NCBI RefSeq assembly: GCF_005869875.1
Contig: NZ_VAWG01000001.1
Location: 586,851-650,850, forward strand
Source: Paenibacillus pinistramenti
GTDB lineage: Bacteria; Bacillota; Bacilli; Paenibacillales; Paenibacillaceae
Direction of reading: 5' to 3'
DNA length: 64,000 nucleotides
In this document: positions 25,921-36,700 of the stretch, one piece after another
How positions within the stretch are numbered: position 1 is the stretch's first letter
Layout: every line of letters starts with the position of its first letter
Program-made: the position numbers and the translations under genes
Notes under the pieces: generated by a model
Databases searched by the model: none
What the model saw: the letters and a program-made list of their open reading frames with translations, nothing else
What the model was told of the DNA's origin: nothing

Positions 25921-27567
25921 TTATTTCGCTTTGCTCTTTAAATATTCGGACGCCTGAGCTTCCAACTCGGTCTTAACCTTGCTGATCCCTGCTGCATTCA
26001 TCTTCGACACCAAGGTATCAAAGGCAGCGTCGACATCCTTAACCGAACCAACGGTCAGCGGCAGGAAATACTGGGATGCAACGTTCTTCAAATTGGCTTC
26101 CTGACCCTTTACCTTATCTGAATTAAAGGCAAATTCCGAGAATGTAGCAGGAACCAGATAATCCTTGGTTTTGTTGTAGAGCTCCAGATAGTTCGCTGTC
26201 CAGTCCGCACTTGGCTTCAGATAGTCCTTATCTACAAACCAAAAGCCTGCAGCGTCAGGAGGATAGGTGTTGGTGTCTGTGGTCACACCCTGCGGCAGCG
26301 TTAATTTGCCGTCCGAAGTAAATTCATAGTTCTTGCCTTCAATTCCATAGTAATCCAGATGAACGTAAGACTCATCCTCCATGATGAGATCCAGAGCCTC
26401 CATCGTGCGTTCCGGATTTTTGGAGCCAGCCGCTATGGCCACACCATTATTCAGCCAGCTGTTCGCAATCGCATGACCGGACGGGGACAGCTGAGGGAAC
26501 ACGTAAGTATCAATCCCTTTCGCTGTGGCCGCAGCCAGAGTCGCCTGAATATCAATGGAGTTCCCGAACGCTACGCCCGATTTGCCATCGGCAAAGTTAT
26601 CCTTGGAACGGGTTTTGTTGGAATATGGGTTCTTGTTCACATAACCCTTGTCATACCAGTCCTTCATAATTCCGGCTGCATACTTGAAGGCGCTTTGCAC
26701 CGGTTCTTCCGTAATACTGAGCACTTTCCCCGCCGGATCTTCCCAGTCGGTATAGACGCCCACTGACATCGGATCCCCGGAATCCATTGGAGCGGATGAA
26801 TAGGCGAATTTCTCATTCACCAGATAGTCGAACGGAGTCGGCAGGTCATATTGGGAATCCAGATTGAGCGGGATCATATCCGGGTAGTCCTTCTTGATTT
26901 CAGCAAAATACGGCTCCAGCTCAGAGAATTTGGTGACCTCCTTCAGACCCGCTTTATCCATAACATCTTTGCGGAGCACAAATAAGTTCACTTTACGGTC
27001 GGGAGTGGTCGTTGGAATCATGTACTGCTTGCCGTTAACCTCTGCTGCTTTGTAGGCGGCTGCATTTTGTTTGGCATAATATTTAGGCATGTAGGTTTTG
27101 AACATGTTCTCATCCAGCGGCAGGAAGGCATTTTTAGTTGCTTCAGCTACATAGAAGTTCCAGTCCGCGGCGAAGACAAAGTCTACATCTTCCCCGGAGG
27201 CGAGCACAAGCGGATACTTGGAGGCGACATCGCCCCAGCCGATATAATTCAGCTCCAAAGTGGCGTTAATGTCTTTCTTCAACTTGTCGTTCAGCTGATC
27301 AAGCACTTCAGGCATTCCTTTCGGCTGATCGCCAAGCAGATAACCGACAATCTTAACCTCCTTGGAATGATCGACCTTGGTCTCTTGCGAAGCGTTTGAA
27401 GACCCTGCAGAGGAATTCGAGCTTGAGCTGGCGGTGTTCCCGGATTTTCCCGAATTGCTGGAATTGCTGGAATTGCCAGAACCCCCGCCGCCGCACGCCG
27501 ACAGCAGCAATACGCTTGAAAGGAGCAGCGCAGAAAGAGCAAACCCTCGTTTCTTTAATCTGATCAA
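25921..27567 (-). CDS. ABC transporter extracellular solute-binding lipoprotein
   Basis: A 548-residue lipoprotein with a TTG start (27565-27567) eight bases after GGGAGG. The signal peptide ends with lipobox LLSAC near residue 25. A Gly/Ser/Asn tether of about 40 residues follows. The mature domain matches LipO/YtcQ-type binding proteins: VKIVGYLLGDQPKGMPEVLD, then SGEDVDFVFAADW, and AAGSKNPERTMEALDLIMED. It is the first gene of the importer operon, with a cre-like site 40-53 bp upstream. No ATPase gene lies nearby. Confidence 0.94.
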   Translation of the reverse strand: MIRLKKRGFALSALLLSSVLLLSACGGGGSGNSSNSSNSGKSGNTASSSSNSSAGSSNASQETKVDHSKEVKIVGYLLGDQPKGMPEVLDQLNDKLKKDINATLELNYIGWGDVASKYPLVLASGEDVDFVFAADWNFYVAEATKNAFLPLDENMFKTYMPKYYAKQNAAAYKAAEVNGKQYMIPTTTPDRKVNLFVLRKDVMDKAGLKEVTKFSELEPYFAEIKKDYPDMIPLNLDSQYDLPTPFDYLVNEKFAYSSAPMDSGDPMSVGVYTDWEDPAGKVLSITEEPVQSAFKYAAGIMKDWYDKGYVNKNPYSNKTRSKDNFADGKSGVAFGNSIDIQATLAAATAKGIDTYVFPQLSPSGHAIANSWLNNGVAIAAGSKNPERTMEALDLIMEDESYVHLDYYGIEGKNYEFTSDGKLTLPQGVTTDTNTYPPDAAGFWFVDKDYLKPSADWTANYLELYNKTKDYLVPATFSEFAFNSDKVKGQEANLKNVASQYFLPLTVGSVKDVDAAFDTLVSKMNAAGISKVKTELEAQASEYLKSKAK

Positions 27568-27606
27568 TCAGACAACCTCCCTTGAATTTCAATTCTGTCG
27601 CACATT

Positions 27607-27620
27607 TTAAAACGCTTTCA
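27607..27620 (-). promoter_or_regulatory. cre-like site upstream of the second importer operon
   Basis: On the minus strand TGAAAGCGTTTTAA keeps the central CG and most positions of the CcpA consensus. It lies 40-53 bp upstream of the lipoprotein start, so it may mediate catabolite control of the importer and GH31 genes. Confidence 0.45.
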
Positions 27621-27705
27621 ATTTATTGAATTGCTTTATATTTGCATTGTACCGCCCTGCCCTCCGGCTAAGGAATCGGTTAAAATTACGATCTGCTTCG
27701 ATTTC

Positions 27706-29520
27706 CTAAGGTGCTTCTCCCTCTTCATTCTCCTTTCTCTGCTCCGGAAGCTTCAGCAGCACCAGAGTCCCTTCTCCCGGTTCGCTTCTGAATTCCATAC
27801 CATACGGCGTTCCAAACGATAAACGGATGCGTTCCTCCACATTCCTTAATCCGTAGCCTCCCCGGGTCTTCTTGATCGGCCCAACAAACAAGCTTTTCAG
27901 TGTGCTTTGGCTCATGCCGACGCCGTCGTCCTCTACCTCAATGATCAGCATTCCGCCCTCTGTTCTCGCACGGATGCTGATGGTCCCTGTCTCGGATTCC
28001 GTTTCCATAATGCCGTGAACGATTGCATTCTCAACAATCGGCTGAAGAATGATTTTTGGAACAATACAGGACTGAATTTCCCGGCTGACCTCGAGATCCA
28101 GGCGAACGCTGTCATTAAACCGCATATTGTGAATTTGAACATAAGCCTCAACATGTTTGAGTTCATTTTCCAGAGTTACAAGATCATGACCGTTTGACAG
28201 ACTAAGCCGGTAGAAGACCGCCAGCTCCTCCACAACCCTGGAAATTTCGCGGGAACCTGCGTGCAGAGCCATCACATTGATCAGATTAAGCGTGTTATAG
28301 AGAAAATGCGGATTGATCTGCGCTTGAAGCGCTTTCAGCTCTTTATCCTTTAATTCTTGTCCCAGCGTGTACTTATCGTCCATTAACTGTGAAATATTGG
28401 TCATCATGCCGTTAAAGTTCCGGGACAGCTCCCCGATTTCATCCTCGCTGGTCGGAAGCGTTTCAATCTGGAACTGGCCATATTTCGCCTTTCTGACCTG
28501 GGAGATCAGCAGCCTGAGCCGCCGGGTCGCCGACCCTGCTACCAGATAAGAAAGAATGAGGGCAAGAGGGACGATCAGCAGGAAGATGAGTATAATCCGG
28601 TTGCGGATTTTGTTGCTGGAAGCAAGAATGTCTTTGTAGGGAACCAACAAAGCCACGGTCATGTCCGTATGCGGAATGGCTTGAAGCCCGAATACAACCC
28701 GCTGGTTCTGAAAGCGCAATTGTTCGTTCCAGTAAATGTCTTCAGCGTCCTCTGAAGTACGCCCCCTCAGCAGCTCTTTTAATTCTTCGCTCGTAATCGT
28801 GAATTCGTCTGAAGTTCCCAGCACGTCCATTCGTTCGTTAAATAAAACGGTTCTAGTGTGCGGAGTAATGACTGCGTGATTAAGAACAGACTGCATCGCC
28901 TCTGACTTAATCTGTGCCCGGACAATTCCGTCAAAATTCTGGATATTATGACTGTTGGGTATTTTGCGGATGACGGTAATATTATGGACTTGGTCAGCGG
29001 CCTCCCCATCTATGGCGGACGAAGGCAGCCAGGCGCTCGCGGAATAAGATTGGCTGAACTGCTTAAACCAAAGACTCGATTCAATCTTGCCCATATTTAG
29101 ATAGTCCGGGCTGTCCGCTGCTTTCCCAAGGCCTTCCTTCATGTACAGCTGCAGCGTCGAAATATCCTCGTTATTTCGGAATTGATTCAGCACTTTAGCC
29201 AGCTTATTGGCATCCGTCCCCCAAAGGTTGACATCCGCATAGACGGAGGCGTCTGTGTTGACGTTAGTCTGGACCAGATCATTAAAGGCCACAAAATTCA
29301 AGACTTCCGTGATCGACTGGGATTTGTATTCCAGGTATGATTTGGTCTCATCCAAGATCTTGTGGACCGAGAACATCATCTGTGCTTTATTTTCACGCTG
29401 GGTAAGGGTAAGATGAATGGCCAGAAGCAAAATAAAGGGCAGGCAGGTAACAACCAAGTAGCTGAGGAACAGCTTGCTGCGAATATTCCATCTGCGTAAA
29501 TTCAATCTGAAAGGGTTCAT
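27706..29520 (-). CDS. Sensor histidine kinase, YesM family
   Basis: A 604-residue membrane kinase. A first transmembrane segment (LFLSYLVVTCLPFILLLAIH) lies near residue 20, an extracellular Cache-like region covers about residues 40-305, and the second segment is IILIFLLIVPLALILSYLV. A HAMP region follows. The phosphoacceptor His sits in LKALQAQINPHFLYNTLNLI (His_kinase domain), and the ATPase has NAIVHGIME, EVEDDGVGMS and GGYGLRNVEERI. Its ATG overlaps the stop of the response regulator gene by four bases (ATGA), indicating translational coupling. Such pairs sense extracellular sugars, often through a binding lipoprotein, and switch on the neighbouring importer. Confidence 0.94.
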   Translation of the reverse strand: MNPFRLNLRRWNIRSKLFLSYLVVTCLPFILLLAIHLTLTQRENKAQMMFSVHKILDETKSYLEYKSQSITEVLNFVAFNDLVQTNVNTDASVYADVNLWGTDANKLAKVLNQFRNNEDISTLQLYMKEGLGKAADSPDYLNMGKIESSLWFKQFSQSYSASAWLPSSAIDGEAADQVHNITVIRKIPNSHNIQNFDGIVRAQIKSEAMQSVLNHAVITPHTRTVLFNERMDVLGTSDEFTITSEELKELLRGRTSEDAEDIYWNEQLRFQNQRVVFGLQAIPHTDMTVALLVPYKDILASSNKIRNRIILIFLLIVPLALILSYLVAGSATRRLRLLISQVRKAKYGQFQIETLPTSEDEIGELSRNFNGMMTNISQLMDDKYTLGQELKDKELKALQAQINPHFLYNTLNLINVMALHAGSREISRVVEELAVFYRLSLSNGHDLVTLENELKHVEAYVQIHNMRFNDSVRLDLEVSREIQSCIVPKIILQPIVENAIVHGIMETESETGTISIRARTEGGMLIIEVEDDGVGMSQSTLKSLFVGPIKKTRGGYGLRNVEERIRLSFGTPYGMEFRSEPGEGTLVLLKLPEQRKENEEGEAP

Positions 29521-31115
29521 TTCGCGATCCTTTCACGGTATTCAGAAGGCGTGCATCCGGCATACCGTTTGAAGAATGTGGCAAAATAATTCGCATCCGT
29601 AAAGCCTAGGTTAACGGCTATTTCATAAAGCTTAAGGTCCCGGTCGCGCAGCAGCTCCCTGGCTTTCTCCAGCCTTGTCTCATTGATGAATTCCTTGAGC
29701 GTCTGAGCGCGCTGTTTTTTGAAATAGGAGCAAAGATAAGTTTCGCTGAGGTTCACATGATCTGCGATGGTTTTGATGGCGAAGCCCTTTTCGTGAAAGT
29801 GAGAATGAATATATCGAATAATTTCTCTCATTTTTCCAGGCATGCAGGCCTGATGGGCGGGAGGGTCTTCCAGCGGAGCCAAGAACGAGAGAACGAAAGA
29901 CTCCAGTCTGGATAACGATGAAATCGAATCAATTTCGCGCCATATATATCTGCGTTCCGTTTCTTCGGTCTGCTCCGTTATCCCCTGCAGCGCGGCCGTC
30001 TCCAGGATGGCTAATAAAATTTGAAAATAGGTATCCTTAACCCGGGCCGTATTGCGGTCCCTGCTAAGCAGCGCCTTCCGGGTATGCTGTTGAATCCGTG
30101 TCCTTACAGCAGCCATTTCTCCGCGCCGTAATTCATCCCGCAGCTGGCGGACCTCCTCCCAATCTGTCTCCAACAGGCCAAACTGCATATCTGGCTGATA
30201 GAATAAGGGGGAAGGATGTTCCCGGTAGAACTGCATAATCCCCGCCTTAAGCGCCTTCTCATAGGAAGCTGGAAGCTCCTTGCGGGTATGCGCCGTTTCC
30301 CCTATTCCGAAGTGCATTTGAATGTTCGGGTCTGCAAGCCTTAGCAGCTCTTCAGCGAGATGATCAATTACCTCTTTGTGCTTGCGGTAGGTTCCGTCAA
30401 AGTCGCCTGGCAGGATGAAGATGAGCCAATTCTGAGAATCAAAGCCGAAGATGGCTCCGCCTGTTTGCTCTGGAGGAAGCAGGTTAATCTCCTGCAGCAT
30501 GCGTTCCTGTACACCGGATGGATCCTGTGGAATTAAGGAAGCATTCCAGTGCAGGGAAGCTGCTCCCACTGTATAAGGGCCGCTTAAAGGGAGCAAGAAG
30601 GTTTCCCTGCTTAGAAGAGCCTGTTCAATATGTGCAGACTGCGGGTGCTGGATAAGCTTCCGGACCATTTCCTGCCTGAGAAAAGGAAGACTTCGATCCG
30701 CATGCTCCTGCAGACGGCGCTTTTCCAATTCCATTCGCTCCTCTTCTCTGCACAGCAGCATGGCATCTTCAATAGCCTGGCGGACTTCATTCAGGACAAT
30801 CGGTTTTTCAATATAGGTCAGTGCCTTAAGGTGAATCGCCGATTTCAGGTATTCCTTGTCTAAATAGCCGCTGAGAAAAATAATGATCGCCTTGGGCGCG
30901 ATTTTGCGGTACTCTTGGGCAAATGAAATACCGTCCATCTTGGGCATCTTGACATCACACAGTACGATTTCAGGTTTCATATCACTGGCAATTTCGAGGC
31001 CGTTCTGCCCGTTTCTTGCCGTCTCCACCTGGTCAATGCCTAGTTCGTCCCACGGAACAAAATCTTTCAGAAAATCACGGGTACGCTCCTCATCGTCAAT
31101 GATCAATACTTTCAT
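29517..31115 (-). CDS. Response regulator with AraC-type DNA-binding domain, YesN family
   Basis: A 532-residue regulator. The receiver domain occupies residues 1-120 (MKVLIIDDEERTRDFL, phosphoacceptor Asp in IVLCDVKMPKMDG near residue 55, conserved Lys in YIEKPI). A central ~250-residue helical and PAS-like segment follows. The C-terminal AraC domain shows FAIKTIADHVNLSETYLCSY and EIAVNLGFTDANYFATFFKR, ending TPSEYRERIAK. It starts after AAAGGAGGTCAGGCAGC. It is translationally coupled to the downstream YesM kinase. The most likely targets are the SBP-permease-GH31 operon immediately downstream or the GH35 unit upstream. Confidence 0.94.
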   Translation of the reverse strand: MKVLIIDDEERTRDFLKDFVPWDELGIDQVETARNGQNGLEIASDMKPEIVLCDVKMPKMDGISFAQEYRKIAPKAIIIFLSGYLDKEYLKSAIHLKALTYIEKPIVLNEVRQAIEDAMLLCREEERMELEKRRLQEHADRSLPFLRQEMVRKLIQHPQSAHIEQALLSRETFLLPLSGPYTVGAASLHWNASLIPQDPSGVQERMLQEINLLPPEQTGGAIFGFDSQNWLIFILPGDFDGTYRKHKEVIDHLAEELLRLADPNIQMHFGIGETAHTRKELPASYEKALKAGIMQFYREHPSPLFYQPDMQFGLLETDWEEVRQLRDELRRGEMAAVRTRIQQHTRKALLSRDRNTARVKDTYFQILLAILETAALQGITEQTEETERRYIWREIDSISSLSRLESFVLSFLAPLEDPPAHQACMPGKMREIIRYIHSHFHEKGFAIKTIADHVNLSETYLCSYFKKQRAQTLKEFINETRLEKARELLRDRDLKLYEIAVNLGFTDANYFATFFKRYAGCTPSEYRERIAK

Positions 31116-31221
31116 GCTGCCTGACCTCCTTTATCGAACATCTCCTCTTTCTCTCCATTATAAGGAATAACTGGGTTTTGATAAGCTTGGATATTCCATT
31201 TCTAACCATCCGGATAAACAC

Positions 31222-31264
31222 ACAAGAACTGAGTCTGCCTGCAGGGACAGAGTTCAGTTCTTGT
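31222..31264 (-). terminator. Terminator-like hairpin after the GH35 gene
   Basis: ACAAGAACTGA (31222-31232) and TCAGTTCTTGT (31254-31264) form a perfect 11-bp stem with a 21-base loop. On the minus strand it is followed by GTGTTTATCC, a weak T tract. It is about 98 bases after the GH35 stop, between it and the YesN gene. Confidence 0.55.
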
Positions 31265-31361
31265 TCTCATGGGGTTCCTATGCTGGTAAATTACATGGTG
31301 CCTGGATCCGATTTCCTTTGAATTTTTATTTCCGTTTCAGAAACCTTTCTTTCGAAAATTT

Positions 31362-33719
31362 TTATTTCACAGCAAGCACAAGCTCGTAAACCGGTTTCAG
31401 AGTGATTTCATCCATTTGAGCAATCCTTTCAGATGACGTTTCGCTCCAGCCGGCCATGGTGGTTTGACTGTTGACCGTCTGCCCTTTTCGGATCGGCGAA
31501 ATATAGAGATACATGCCTTTGTCCAATAAGCGCTCTTCAAATGCCTTCAAACCGATCTCCCAGGTCTTATTATTTGAAAAATTATCGTGAATCAGGTCCC
31601 CGTCGATAAACGCGTTCCCGATATCCCCTTTATAATTGATCTGCAGAAGCACTTCCTTGATGCCTGTGAAGCAGTCTCCCGAGAAGAAGATTGCAGCCCG
31701 ATTCTCCTTCTTATGCTGCACTTGAAGGCTGCCCGTGTAACGGGGAACCTGGAAACGGTAGGCTGTAAATAGGCCTTGCTGATTACGGTCTGTGAGCTCT
31801 CCGGGTGAACACATCGACAAGCTTTCAATATCCGGAAAAATCTGCAGATCCACCTGCTCAGAGCCAGGCGATTCAAGGCGAATTAAATCCCCATCGACTA
31901 GCAGAGCGGATGAGGTCAGAACTGCATGCTCCCTCCCGTTGATTCGAATCTTCCAGAACTGCAGACTTTCCGAATCGGAGAGCGTGACCAGATGAACCGT
32001 TTCTCCGGCCGTGCCTCTCAGCGAAACTACCTCTCCGTCTGCAGGAAGAATGGTAATCAAGCCGCCGATCCCTGTGCCCGGTTCTGTCCGGCCGCCCGTC
32101 CATTCAGCAAGGGATGAGGCAGCAAATACATATTCAGCCGTCATTCCTTTAGGGCGTGCAAAGAAATAGTATCCTTCCCCGTCCGCTTCCAACCGGGTGA
32201 TCAGCTGTGCCGCTGCGGACTCCAGCAGAATGCCGTCCAGATTGAACCGGTACGGAAGTATGGCATAGCTGTCTTTGGCAAGCCGTAAATCCCCGTTCAC
32301 AGGAAAGCGGATCTCCCTCTCTGCCGTCTGGACCGTAACTCCCCCCTCAATTTGGAGGTCATGGGTTTCCGCATGGTCCTGGTAGTTGTTCAGGAAGAGC
32401 AGGCCCGAGCCGTCAGCTGCCCGGACTGCATAACGGAGTGTCCCGGTATCGTTAGGATCCATCTGCGATGTGTCTCCCGGCAGGATCGTCTTCGTCCGGC
32501 AGAACCAATCTTGATAGGCTTCAAAAAAATAATGCTGCAGCCTCGTCCGGTGATACGACTCTCTCAGCTGGCCAAATTCGCCGATACAGGCGTTAAAATC
32601 ATAGGAGATTTTTGGTGTGGCCAAATCATTAAGAAAAACATCCCTCTTACCTTTGGGATTGGAACCCCCGTGGTACATGTAGTAGCCGATCAGATTACAG
32701 CCTTCCGCCACTTTGATGCCCGTCATTGCCGGTACGCTGATGTAGGGAAAGTCAAACCGGTACTTGTAGAAAGGGGTCATGCCTCCGCCCATTTCACAGC
32801 AGGCGTACGGATAATCCTCCGGAGTATACGTTGGCTCAAAGTTATAGGACGACGGAATATCGTTATTATGTTTGTCACGGAAAATATACTCAGGCGTTGC
32901 CGGATGCTCCGTAACCCCTTTAAACCGGTCCACTTCGTAATAGATCCAGGGCCACTGGGAATACCCGCCCCAGAGCGGCAGCATCTCACCAGCGGGAGCG
33001 TTGGCTCCGCCCCAGCCGGTGCAGGTGTAGATGGGGGTGTCGATGCCCACCCTGATCGCGATTTCTTTTAATTTCAAGAGATGGGCTTCCCCATCCTCCC
33101 CCGAAGTCATCCACTCGTTATTGATTCCGGTCGTGAGCGCCCACTGGGCAGCGGAGTGGCCGTGTTCATTTTCCAGCTGCGTGCCGATCACAGGTCCGCC
33201 CTCCTTGAACAGCAGCCCCTGGACCTGAAGGCTGATCTGACGGTAGAGCTCTTCTACATAGACCAAATATTCCTCGTCATTGGAGCGGACCTCGAACGGA
33301 CGGCCGTACAGCCAATCCGGCAGGCCGCCATTGCGCATCTCGCCATGATCAAAAGGACCGATGCGGATGATTACATACAGCTCATGTTTGCCGCAGAGCT
33401 CGATGAACCGTCTTAAATTCCGGCGGCCTTCCCAGTCGAAGACGCCCTGAATCTCTTCATGCACATTCCAGAAAATATAGGTGCAGACAATGTTGATGCC
33501 GCCCATTTTCATCTTGAGCAGTTCGTCCTCCCAGGCTCGTTCGTCATATCTCGAGAAGTGAAACTCCCCGCAAATGCCGAAGAAGGGGCTGCCATTTCGC
33601 TGCATAAAATAGTTCGTAAAGCTGATTTCTTCTCCGGCAGGGCTTTTGCCCTTCATATAGTTCTTGTTATAGTCAATTACTTTGTGATCCTTGCTGGCAT
33701 CAATAGAGTAGCCCGGCAT
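31362..33719 (-). CDS. Glycoside hydrolase family 35 protein (beta-galactosidase-like)
   Basis: A 785-residue enzyme with no signal peptide. The N-terminal GH35 TIM-barrel shows FFGICGEFHFSRYDERAWED, then the hallmark IIRIGPFDHGEMRNGGLPDW near residue 120. The acid/base Glu is E185 in GTQLENEHG, and the nucleophile is probably E309 in YACCEMGGG. The remaining ~400 residues are beta-rich accessory domains. Family members cleave terminal beta-galactosyl or beta-glucosamine residues. The start follows AGGAGG. It lies 13 bp after the DUF5107 gene, so the two proteins are co-expressed and probably work on the same intracellular oligosaccharide. Confidence 0.92.
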   Translation of the reverse strand: MPGYSIDASKDHKVIDYNKNYMKGKSPAGEEISFTNYFMQRNGSPFFGICGEFHFSRYDERAWEDELLKMKMGGINIVCTYIFWNVHEEIQGVFDWEGRRNLRRFIELCGKHELYVIIRIGPFDHGEMRNGGLPDWLYGRPFEVRSNDEEYLVYVEELYRQISLQVQGLLFKEGGPVIGTQLENEHGHSAAQWALTTGINNEWMTSGEDGEAHLLKLKEIAIRVGIDTPIYTCTGWGGANAPAGEMLPLWGGYSQWPWIYYEVDRFKGVTEHPATPEYIFRDKHNNDIPSSYNFEPTYTPEDYPYACCEMGGGMTPFYKYRFDFPYISVPAMTGIKVAEGCNLIGYYMYHGGSNPKGKRDVFLNDLATPKISYDFNACIGEFGQLRESYHRTRLQHYFFEAYQDWFCRTKTILPGDTSQMDPNDTGTLRYAVRAADGSGLLFLNNYQDHAETHDLQIEGGVTVQTAEREIRFPVNGDLRLAKDSYAILPYRFNLDGILLESAAAQLITRLEADGEGYYFFARPKGMTAEYVFAASSLAEWTGGRTEPGTGIGGLITILPADGEVVSLRGTAGETVHLVTLSDSESLQFWKIRINGREHAVLTSSALLVDGDLIRLESPGSEQVDLQIFPDIESLSMCSPGELTDRNQQGLFTAYRFQVPRYTGSLQVQHKKENRAAIFFSGDCFTGIKEVLLQINYKGDIGNAFIDGDLIHDNFSNNKTWEIGLKAFEERLLDKGMYLYISPIRKGQTVNSQTTMAGWSETSSERIAQMDEITLKPVYELVLAVK

Positions 33720-33732
33720 ATGAATAAACCTC

Positions 33733-36700
33733 CTAGTATTGAGTCGGCTGTAAATGAATAGATGCGCCTGTATGACTGCAATCCAGCTTCAGCACCTCTT
33801 CGAACTCGGCCTGTGCTTCCTGCTGTCTGCCGAGTCCAAGCAGTCCTAAACCTCGCATGAACCGGCAGTGAATCACATTCTTCCTGTTCAAATCTTCATC
33901 AAAGACAAGGAAGTCCGGAAGCGAGACGGCAAAATAGTCCATTTTCACATCGTCAAACAAATGCTTCTCCGCATAGTCGATCAGCTTGTTAAACCTGCGT
34001 TTGGCCTCATGTTCATGGTTCAGCTTCTGCCAGGCAAGCCCTTGGTAATAAATCATTTCCGGCGGCTGGTCGTTATAGAACATTGCGCTTGCCGGTTCCT
34101 CCAGTCCTCGTGAGGCTGCTTGATAAGCGGCCCGCGCCTCTTCCTGTCTGCCCTGCCCTTCGCAGGCAAGGCCCAGGTAATAGTAAATATGATTCTCCTG
34201 AGCACCGGCCAGCTTGCCTTCTCCGAGATTCGGCGGGTAAACCAAGGCCTGCTTAAGCTGTTCTTCCGCCATCTTGAATTTCCCTTCAAAAATCTGCTGT
34301 TTGGCCAATTCGACATGGGCCAGCACATATTGGCCTGTCACCTTGCCTTCGCCGCCTTCCCAAGGATGGAAGTTCCGCTCAGCCAGGAGACGGACAGCCT
34401 CCTGATGGTCACCGGTCAAATTATGCAGCGTGATGTATTCCAGGTACAAATCATCGCGTTCGGCGGCAAGCGGTGCCCGTTCTTTCAGAAACTCCAGCCG
34501 GCTGATTGGAGACAGCCCGATCTTCTTGTACAGCTGATCAAGCTCGAATAGAACGCGGGCGTCGTGCGGGCTGCACGCCAGTGCCTTCTCAAGTGAAGCC
34601 TGTGCGGCTGCAGCATCCCCCAGCTTATTATAATAGGCTAAAGCCAAATTCCGGTGAACGACTGAATAGCTGTCATCTATACTGCGTGATTTCTCCCAGT
34701 GCTGGACTGCCTCCAGATGGCGCTTCTTGTCATAGAGCAGATTGCCTAGATAATAATGCGCTTTGGCATCTCCAGGATTTGCTGTTATAGCCTCTTCCAG
34801 CACCTGAAGCTCAAACAAGGTATTCGGGAAGCAGTAATCAGGACTAAGCTGCTCCCCGGCACTGTAACAGCTGAGCGCTTCATCCTGCTGTCCGAGCCTG
34901 CTGTACAGATAACCAAGTGAATAGTGAATCATGGGATACGCCGAGCTGTTCAGCAGGCGCAGCACCTTCGCAGCGTCTTCATACAGCCCCGCATCCGCGT
35001 AATCAGAGGCAAGCGCCAGGTAATTTCCTGGCTCATCGCGCAGCAGCGCCTGAAGCTGGCCAAGCGCTTCGGCAGTTTCAGATTCCCGTCCCAAAGCTTC
35101 ATTTAGCAGCCACAGCTCGAAATAGGATCCAAAATCGGCGGCGTCCAGACTTGTTGTTTCTTTGGCGAAGTGCTCGGATTCAGCTAATCTTCCCAGCTTA
35201 CGGAGCAGTGCTGTTTTCAGGCTGCGGGATTTGTAATTTCGTGTATTCCGGACCAGAGAGCGCTCAACCAGCTCCAGCGCTTCTTGATATTTTTCCTGTT
35301 CGGCCGCGATCTGCGCCAAGCTGAAGTACCCGCTGTCCTGCCATGCAGCACTCCAAACCGCTTTATACAGGGAAGAGAACGCTTCCTCCAAGCGTCCTTG
35401 AAGCTTTAAGCTGAGGCCAAGCTGATAATACGCCTCCCCGTCATACGGATTTGGATTCCGCCATGTGATCCGCTTGACTGCCCTCCGGAAATGCCGCTCG
35501 CTCTCCGCGAACAATCCCCTCCGCAGCAGCAGAACGCCGTAAGCCGTGTTGATCCGGCTGTCCCCCTCATCCCGCTTGAGGCCCTCGAGATAATACGGCT
35601 CTGGATCAAACGTGGCGTGCCGGTACTGCTCCAGATGCAGACCTGCCAAATACAGCTCTTCATTGGTGACCAGCTCGGACGGCTCAAGCAGCGGTTTGGC
35701 TGCATCGGGCACCGGTTCAATCGGTTTAAGCTTTGGAGCATAGGCCACTAGCAGCCGGCCCTTCGCATCTTTAACGGTTAATTGCAGCTCATGCTCAAGA
35801 ACGTCCTCCGGGAGGGTGACTTCGGCTTCCAGCGTTTGTGACGGTGACAAATCCAGCCTGCGGGAGAATAGGATTCCTTTAGGACCAGACAGCTCTACCT
35901 GCGCATCTTTATAGATTGAGGTGGCATACGCGCAAACCTTTGCGGTGCCCTGCTCTTCGCTTACCTCAAGATTGACGGCCGCCTCGGCGGTTGCATTTTT
36001 AACGATTCCGATATTCTTATAAGGCATGAAGTATTGGATAAAAGTCTTCTCCTCATACGGCTGAAGCCAGGTAAAATCCGGCTGGTTGTCTGTAAAGACA
36101 CCGGTCATCAGCTCGATGTAGGGGCCGTCCTCATCTGTCAAATTACGATCCCAGGCCTGTCCGAAATCTCCATTGCCCCAGGTCCACTGTTTCTTGCCGG
36201 GCGAAATATGATGGTTCGCTACATGCAGAAGTCCGGCTTGCACCGAATGGTCGTAACCGCCGACAAAATCATAATCCGATTTGTAAGCCATATAGGAGGT
36301 CGGCACCGGGATGTTCTTGTACCGGGAGATATCAACGCCGGAGGAGTAATCCACTTTATAGTAGGTTCCGATTGCAATCGGAAAACGCGAGACATCCCGC
36401 TTGCCATGATCAAAGACCGCAGTTACATCCGGCGGAAAAACCGACTGCGTATGATCGTTAACCGCTACGGCCGGATTCGCCCACCAGAGGAAGGTTTGCG
36501 GCTCCGGGGTACGGTTATACAGCTGGGCTGAAATTTCCAGATAAGCTTTATCCGGATACAGCGTGAAGCCGGCGGTCACCTTTGTTCCATACATCCGGTC
36601 GATTTCGCTGACCCACACGGTTGCACTGCCGTCCTCCTTCTCCTCCAGACGGTATTCCACCGGACCGAAGGTGTTGGGTCTGTGATGCTGAGGCCAGTTA

